From: Aeromicrobium fastidiosum
Lineage (GTDB): Bacteria > Actinomycetota > Actinomycetes > Propionibacteriales > Nocardioidaceae
Reading direction: 5' to 3'
DNA: 64,000 nucleotides
Assembly: GCF_017876595.1 (NCBI RefSeq)
Contig: NZ_JAGIOG010000001.1
Location: 806,001 to 870,000 of the forward strand
Positions 60,130 to 64,000 of the stretch are shown piece by piece. The position numbers were made by a program, and so were the translations under genes. The notes below the pieces were generated by a model. That model was not told where the DNA came from and did no database searches. It was given only the letters and a program-made list of their open reading frames with translations. The stretch's first letter is position 1; each line of letters opens with the position of its first letter.

Positions 60130-60812
60130 GGTGTCGACTCCTCGGCGTCTGTCCCTGCCGCGCCGAGTGCCGCGGCCCGGTGGAGGCTCACCGCATCGGC
60201 CAGGCGCGAGATGGGGACGTCCGCGGCGATCGCGACGGCGTCGTCCCAGGTGTCCATGTCGGGCAGGGTGCGCAGCGTGATGACCTCGCCGCCGAGCGCC
60301 TCGACGGTCTTGGCACCCGTCTCGTCGGTCGACATCGGCACGTCGACCAGGCGCTGCGCGAGGGCCGGATCGGGCAGTCCCAGCAGCCACCAGCCGCCAT
60401 CGGTCGCGGGCCCGACGACGATGCTGCCGAGCTCGACCATGCGGCCGGCGTCGAGGTAGTCGGCGACCAGCAGCTGCGGGGTGTCCATGCCGACCTGCAC
60501 GATGCCGTCGGTGGCTCCGGCGTCGGCGTGGGCGTTGGCGAGACGTTCGGCCAAGCCCTCGCCGCGCTGGGGGACGACCTCGAGCGGCTCGAGCGCGGCC
60601 CGGATCTCGTCAGCGCGGGCGGCACGGTCGAGGTCGCCGGTCATGGCGACGACGACGGGCCAGCCGACGGCGGTCGCCGTGGCCAGCGTGTCGAGCAGCG
60701 CCGCCGCGGCGAGGTCGGCCGCGACGTCGTCGCCGACAGTCGAGGCGATGCGGGTCTTGGCCAGGCCCGGGACAGGGGCCTTGGCGACGACGAGGACGGT
60801 GGGGGCGGTCAT
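60126..60812 (-). CDS. TIGR04282-like glycosyltransferase (DUF2064)
   Basis: A 228-residue enzyme of the CofC-like/GT-A superfamily. Opening PTVLVVAKAPVPGLAKTRIA, then VQVGMDTPQLLVADYLDA (nucleotide-sugar DxD-like region) and VGPATDGGWWLLGLPDPA are characteristic of the TIGR04282/DUF2064 group. The same family occurs in cyanobacterial arsenosugar clusters, but no ArsM-type methyltransferase motif is obvious in the neighbour, so I do not assign arsenic. ATG 60812 overlaps the upstream stop. Confidence 0.88.
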   Translation of the reverse strand: MTAPTVLVVAKAPVPGLAKTRIASTVGDDVAADLAAAALLDTLATATAVGWPVVVAMTGDLDRAARADEIRAALEPLEVVPQRGEGLAERLANAHADAGATDGIVQVGMDTPQLLVADYLDAGRMVELGSIVVGPATDGGWWLLGLPDPALAQRLVDVPMSTDETGAKTVEALGGEVITLRTLPDMDTWDDAVAIAADVPISRLADAVSLHRAAALGAAGTDAEESTP

Positions 60813-61471
60813 CGCATGACCTTGGCGAAGTCGTGGGCGACGCGGGCCGTGCCCTTGAACGAGCCGGACACCTTCGACTTGGTGCCCGCGGCCCGGCGGT
60901 CGTACGACACGTCGATCTCGCTGACGGTCCAGCCCGCGCTGGCAGCCTTGAGCATGAGCTCGAGCGGGTAGCCGAACCGGCGGTCCTGCACGTCGAGCGC
61001 CAGCAGGTCGGCGCGGCGACACACCCGCATGGGGGCGAGGTCGTGGATGCCGAACGCGCTGCGGTGGCGGATCGTCGCGGCGAGCAGCTTGGTGCCGGCG
61101 CGCGCGTGCCAGGGCCACACTCCGCGGGAGACGGGGCGACGGCGGCCGACGGCCATCGTCGCGGTGCCTTCGCGCACGAGGTCCAGCATCGGCACGAGCT
61201 CGTCCAGACGCATCGACGCGTCGCCGTCGATCACCGCGACGAACTCGGCCGTCGCCGCGAGCATCCCGGCGTGCACCGCGGCCCCGTAGCCGGGACGGTC
61301 CTCGGTGACGACCGTGGCACCGAGCGACCGGGCAACGTCGGCCGTGTCGTCGGTCGAGCCGTTGTCGACCACGATGACGTGCCACCCCTCGGGGACGTGC
61401 GCGAGCACGGTCGGGAGGGCGAGCGCCTCGTCCCGGCACGGGATCACGACATCACAGGTGCTCATGGTCAT
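60809..61471 (-). CDS. GT2-family glycosyltransferase
   Basis: A 220-residue inverting GT-A enzyme. VVIPCRDEALALPTVLAHVPEGWHVIVVDNGSTDDT is the GT2 opening, DGDAS the DxD metal site, and GYGAAVHAGMLAATAEF the donor loop. Short, without membrane helices, like dolichyl-phosphate mannosyltransferase-type (DPM1) proteins. ATG 61471, or ATG 61465. First gene of a five-gene minus-strand operon with 4-base overlaps throughout (61471 to 57882). Confidence 0.92.
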   Translation of the reverse strand: MTMSTCDVVIPCRDEALALPTVLAHVPEGWHVIVVDNGSTDDTADVARSLGATVVTEDRPGYGAAVHAGMLAATAEFVAVIDGDASMRLDELVPMLDLVREGTATMAVGRRRPVSRGVWPWHARAGTKLLAATIRHRSAFGIHDLAPMRVCRRADLLALDVQDRRFGYPLELMLKAASAGWTVSEIDVSYDRRAAGTKSKVSGSFKGTARVAHDFAKVMR

Positions 61472-61563
61472 GATTCGAACCTAGGGGGCGTGGCGCTTGG
61501 TCGCATGCCGTGACGCGCCTCTTGGCCCGGCCGCCTCGGCAGGAGCCACCTAGGCTGGGCGGC

Positions 61564-62862
61564 GTGACCCGCCTCCTGACGCGCCCTCGTGCGGCCGCCC
61601 TGTCGGCGAGTGCCGGCCTGCTGCTGGTCATCGCATCGATGGTGGTCCCGCTGTGGCTCGACGACGACGTCCGGGTGCACTTCCCTCCGCTGCACGCCGA
61701 CTGGGACCCCCGCTTCGGCGTGCTGACCCTGCCGGCCATCGCGATCGGGCTGCTCTTCGTGCTCGTCCTGCCGGGCCTCGCGCGGACGCTGCCGTGGCGG
61801 GCGCTCCTCGCGACGGCGTTCGCGACGACCTGGGTCTGGATCGTGGCCGTGGCGATGACCGAGGGCACCGAAGGCCTGGCCCGGACGTTCGAGCGCCGCC
61901 AGGAGTACGTGTACGACGCCCAGAGCGTCGGGTCGATCCACACGATGCTGCAGACGTTCATCGACCGCATCCCGTACGACGCCCCCGACAACTGGTACGT
62001 CCACGTGGCCGGTCATCCCCCCGGCGCGCTGCTCTACTTCGTGGGCGTCGACCGGCTCGGCATCACCGACCCGTTCTGGATCGGCGTCGTGTGCGTGACG
62101 ATCGCCAGCACCGCGATCGTCGCCGTCATGATCACGCTGCGCACCCTCGGCACCGAGAAGATCGCCCGCTCAGCGATGCCGTGGATCGTCCTGGCCCCCA
62201 CCGCGGTGTGGATGGGCGTCAACGGCGACGCGGTGTTCACGGCCGTCGCGGCCTGGGGTCTGGCGTTGCTGGCCGTCGCGGCCAAGAACCGTCGCGCGCT
62301 GCCGGCCGTCGGCGCCGGACTGCTGCTGGGCTACTGCGTCTACCTGTCGTACGGGCTGACGCTGCTGGGCGTCCTGGCGGTCGCGGTGCTGCTCGTCGCC
62401 CGCACGTGGCGTCCCCTCCCCTGGGCGCTCGGCGGCGCGCTCGTCGTTGCGGCGGCGTTCACCCTCGGCGGCTTCGCGTGGTGGGAGGCCTACCCCGTGC
62501 TGCGCGAGCGCTACTACGACGGCATCGCGTCGGAGCGCGCGTTCTCGTACTGGGTCTGGGGCAACATCGCGGCCTGGACGTTCACGGCAGGGCTCGCGGT
62601 GTGGGCCGCGTTCCCCGTGGGCGTGCGGGCTCTGCGGGAACGCAACGTGCTGGCTCAGCTCGCCGCGGCGGCCCTCCTGACGATCGTCGTGGCCGACCTG
62701 TCGGGGATGAGCAAGGCCGAGGTCGAGCGCATCTGGCTGCCGTTCACGATCTGGATCGTCGCGCTGCCGTCCCTGCTGCCGACCCGGTGGCACAAGCCCC
62801 TGCTCGCGTCGCAGGTCGTGCTGGCCCTCCTGGCCCAGCAGCTGCTCCTCACCCGCTGGTGA
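61564..62862 (+). CDS. Polytopic membrane protein, possible GT-C glycosyltransferase
   Basis: A 432-residue protein with about ten membrane helices. GTG 61564 is preferred to the upstream ATG-type start at 61510, which would precede the first helix with a proline-rich non-conserved segment; the upstream TAGGCT at 61550 could be a -10. An extracytoplasmic loop after helix 3 (EYVYDAQSVGSIHTMLQTFIDRIPYDAPDNWYVHVAGHPPGALL) has an HPPG motif typical of GT-C-like mannosyl/arabinosyl transferase relatives. Divergent from the GT2 operon, so it may use the polyprenyl-sugar products. Function is not assigned. Confidence 0.8.
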   Translation: MTRLLTRPRAAALSASAGLLLVIASMVVPLWLDDDVRVHFPPLHADWDPRFGVLTLPAIAIGLLFVLVLPGLARTLPWRALLATAFATTWVWIVAVAMTEGTEGLARTFERRQEYVYDAQSVGSIHTMLQTFIDRIPYDAPDNWYVHVAGHPPGALLYFVGVDRLGITDPFWIGVVCVTIASTAIVAVMITLRTLGTEKIARSAMPWIVLAPTAVWMGVNGDAVFTAVAAWGLALLAVAAKNRRALPAVGAGLLLGYCVYLSYGLTLLGVLAVAVLLVARTWRPLPWALGGALVVAAAFTLGGFAWWEAYPVLRERYYDGIASERAFSYWVWGNIAAWTFTAGLAVWAAFPVGVRALRERNVLAQLAAAALLTIVVADLSGMSKAEVERIWLPFTIWIVALPSLLPTRWHKPLLASQVVLALLAQQLLLTRW

Positions 62863-62881
62863 ACCCTCGGCTCGGCTCCGA

Positions 62882-62938
62882 GATGTGTGACGAATTGCCC
62901 CGGTTGCAGCCCCGGAGCGGTGCAGAACGTCACACATC
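62882..62938. terminator. Hairpin between convergent genes
   Basis: GATGTGTGACG (62882-62892) and CGTCACACATC (62928-62938) are perfect 11-bp arms around a GC-rich loop that contains CCCCGGTTGCAGCCCCGG. It lies 19 bases after the stop at 62862 and 17 bases before the next gene's end (62956). Confidence 0.72.
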
Positions 62939-62955
62939 GCGGGGGTTCGGTGGGG

Positions 62956-63993
62956 TCAGCGGGTGCGGAGGGGGTCGGTGGCCAGGGCGGCGAGACCCTC
63001 CTGCGGGGTGATCTCGGCCGCGAAGCCCAGACCCGTCTTCGCCGCTTCCGGTGATGCCACGACGTGGCGGACGTCGAAGGCCCGGTAGTCGCCGGTCAGC
63101 ACCGGCTCCTTGCCGCCCGCCGCCGCCGAGAGGGTCGACGCCATCTCGCCGATCGTGAACGTCGTCCCCGAGGCGATGTTGTACGGCGTCACGCCCGAGG
63201 GGTGCGACGCGACCTGCTCGACGGCCAGGACGTTCGCGCGCGCGATGTCGTGCACGTGCACGAAGTCGCGCACCTGCTGCCCGTCCTCGAAGACGCGGGG
63301 TGCCTCGCCGCGCGCGATCGCGGACCGGAAGATCGCCGCGACCCCGGCGTAGGGGGTGTCGGCGGGCATGCCGGGCCCGTAGACGTTGTGATACCTCAGC
63401 GCGATCGCCCGTGAGCCCTCGAGCGTGCACCAGGCCGACGAGTAGTGCTCCTGCGCGATCTTCGACGCGGCATAGCTCGTGCGTGGGATGAACGGGGTGT
63501 CCTCGGCGATGCGCCGCCACGTGATGTCGCCGCCGCACACGGGGCAGCGGGGGTCGTAGCGCCCGGACGCGAGATCGTCCTCGCGGCGCACTGCCGGGGG
63601 CACGTCACCGTGCTCGGGGCACGTGTAGCGGCCGTCGCCGTAGACGACCATCGACGAGGCGAGCACGAGGTCGGCGACCCCGACGCGGGCCATCGCCGCC
63701 AGCAGCCGGGCCGTGCCGGCGTCGTTGTGCTCGGCGTAGTCGGGCAGATCCTGCGCGTCGACCCCGTTGCCGACCATCGCGGCCTGGTGGCACACGACGT
63801 CGACGCCCTCGAGGACGTCGTCGAGCCGGGCGGACCTCAGGTCGAGCTGCGCGAACCCGGGCGGACGCTCTCCGGGGCCGTGCGCCTTGTCGAGGAACAT
63901 GTCGAGCGCCACGACGTCGTGGCCGCGCTCACGGGCGATGCGGGCGATGTGGGTGCCGATGAAGCCGGCGGCTCCGGTCAGGAGGATCTTCAC
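62956..63993 (-). CDS. NAD-dependent sugar-nucleotide epimerase/dehydratase with zinc-ribbon insert
   Basis: A 345-residue extended SDR. GAAGFIGTHIA (residues 7-17) binds NAD; SSMVVYGDG and YAASKIAQEHY supply the catalytic Ser and Tyr-Lys. Between them a Cys insert YTCPEHGD...RCPVCGGDITW (about residues 122-157) has three or four cysteines and would bind zinc, as in some rhamnose/galactose epimerase relatives. The C-terminal ends ITPQEGLAALATDPLRTR. ATG 63993, 7 bases from the window end. Probably makes a sugar nucleotide for the neighbouring glycosyltransferases. Confidence 0.92.
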   Translation of the reverse strand: MKILLTGAAGFIGTHIARIARERGHDVVALDMFLDKAHGPGERPPGFAQLDLRSARLDDVLEGVDVVCHQAAMVGNGVDAQDLPDYAEHNDAGTARLLAAMARVGVADLVLASSMVVYGDGRYTCPEHGDVPPAVRREDDLASGRYDPRCPVCGGDITWRRIAEDTPFIPRTSYAASKIAQEHYSSAWCTLEGSRAIALRYHNVYGPGMPADTPYAGVAAIFRSAIARGEAPRVFEDGQQVRDFVHVHDIARANVLAVEQVASHPSGVTPYNIASGTTFTIGEMASTLSAAAGGKEPVLTGDYRAFDVRHVVASPEAAKTGLGFAAEITPQEGLAALATDPLRTR

Positions 63994-64000
63994 GGCAGCT

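Overview
The window looks like a chromosomal segment of a high-GC actinobacterium. The canonical dnaK-grpE-dnaJ-hspR operon, an Mce-type ABC ATPase, DtxR-like and PhoP-like boxes, many GTG starts and chains of ATGA/GTGA stop-start overlaps all fit. The gene content and the CGACAGGCTCA-type repeat suggest Nocardioidaceae (Aeromicrobium/Nocardioides-like), but that rank is an inference. I found no rRNA, tRNA, CRISPR array, IS element or prophage.

Region 1 (1-10400) is the most unusual part. An Mce-type ATPase runs off the left edge. Next to it are a DUF6907-like protein, a small XRE regulator, two paralogous PucR-type regulators (2001-3224, 7770-9038), three paralogous exported beta-rich proteins (3380-4039, 4071-4718, 5572-6222), two further exported proteins that share a C-terminal motif (4807-5460, 6521-7630), and a degenerate P-type ATPase that has lost its catalytic residues (9038-10399). 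A near-perfect palindrome, TTGTCATGCGCATGACAA, occurs four times in the control regions of these genes and probably ties them into one regulon.

Region 2 (10400-20100) holds a DUF4143 AAA ATPase with four 22-bp iterons at its start, the heat-shock operon, a lipoprotein pair, and an MMPL exporter with its TetR. Region 3 (20100-24640) is an iron-box-controlled pair: a neocarzinostatin-like exported protein and a giant protein with two HtaA (haem-binding) domains and Ig-like domains. Region 4 (24640-40040) is mixed housekeeping and accessory content: a winged-helix protein, a TetR/membrane protein pair, a diguanylate cyclase, TrhO, a 2H phosphoesterase, an amidase, a PHO-box-controlled Pit phosphate transporter operon, methionine aminopeptidase, a photolyase-family protein lacking the Fe-S cysteines, and a fatty-acid operon (MaoC, acyl-CoA dehydrogenase, SDR).

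Region 5 (40040-48420) has a TPP-riboswitch-controlled ykoEDC thiamine-precursor ECF transporter, a Nudix-like protein, an MFS transporter and an EtfD-like Fe-S membrane oxidoreductase with a long acidic tail. A 6C-like small RNA follows on the minus strand at about 48500-48602. Region 6 (48600-63993) holds a YchJ-like protein, a metzincin-like protease, a uracil permease, a sugar isomerase/fructokinase/hydrolase set, psuG-psuK, dcd, a DHFR-like/GNAT pair, and a tightly overlapping minus-strand operon (GT2, TIGR04282-like glycosyltransferase, methyltransferase, membrane-bound molybdopterin oxidoreductase, small membrane protein). Next to that operon lie a polytopic membrane protein and a sugar-nucleotide epimerase. 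Many gene ends carry long perfect hairpins, several of which share sequence between distant loci.
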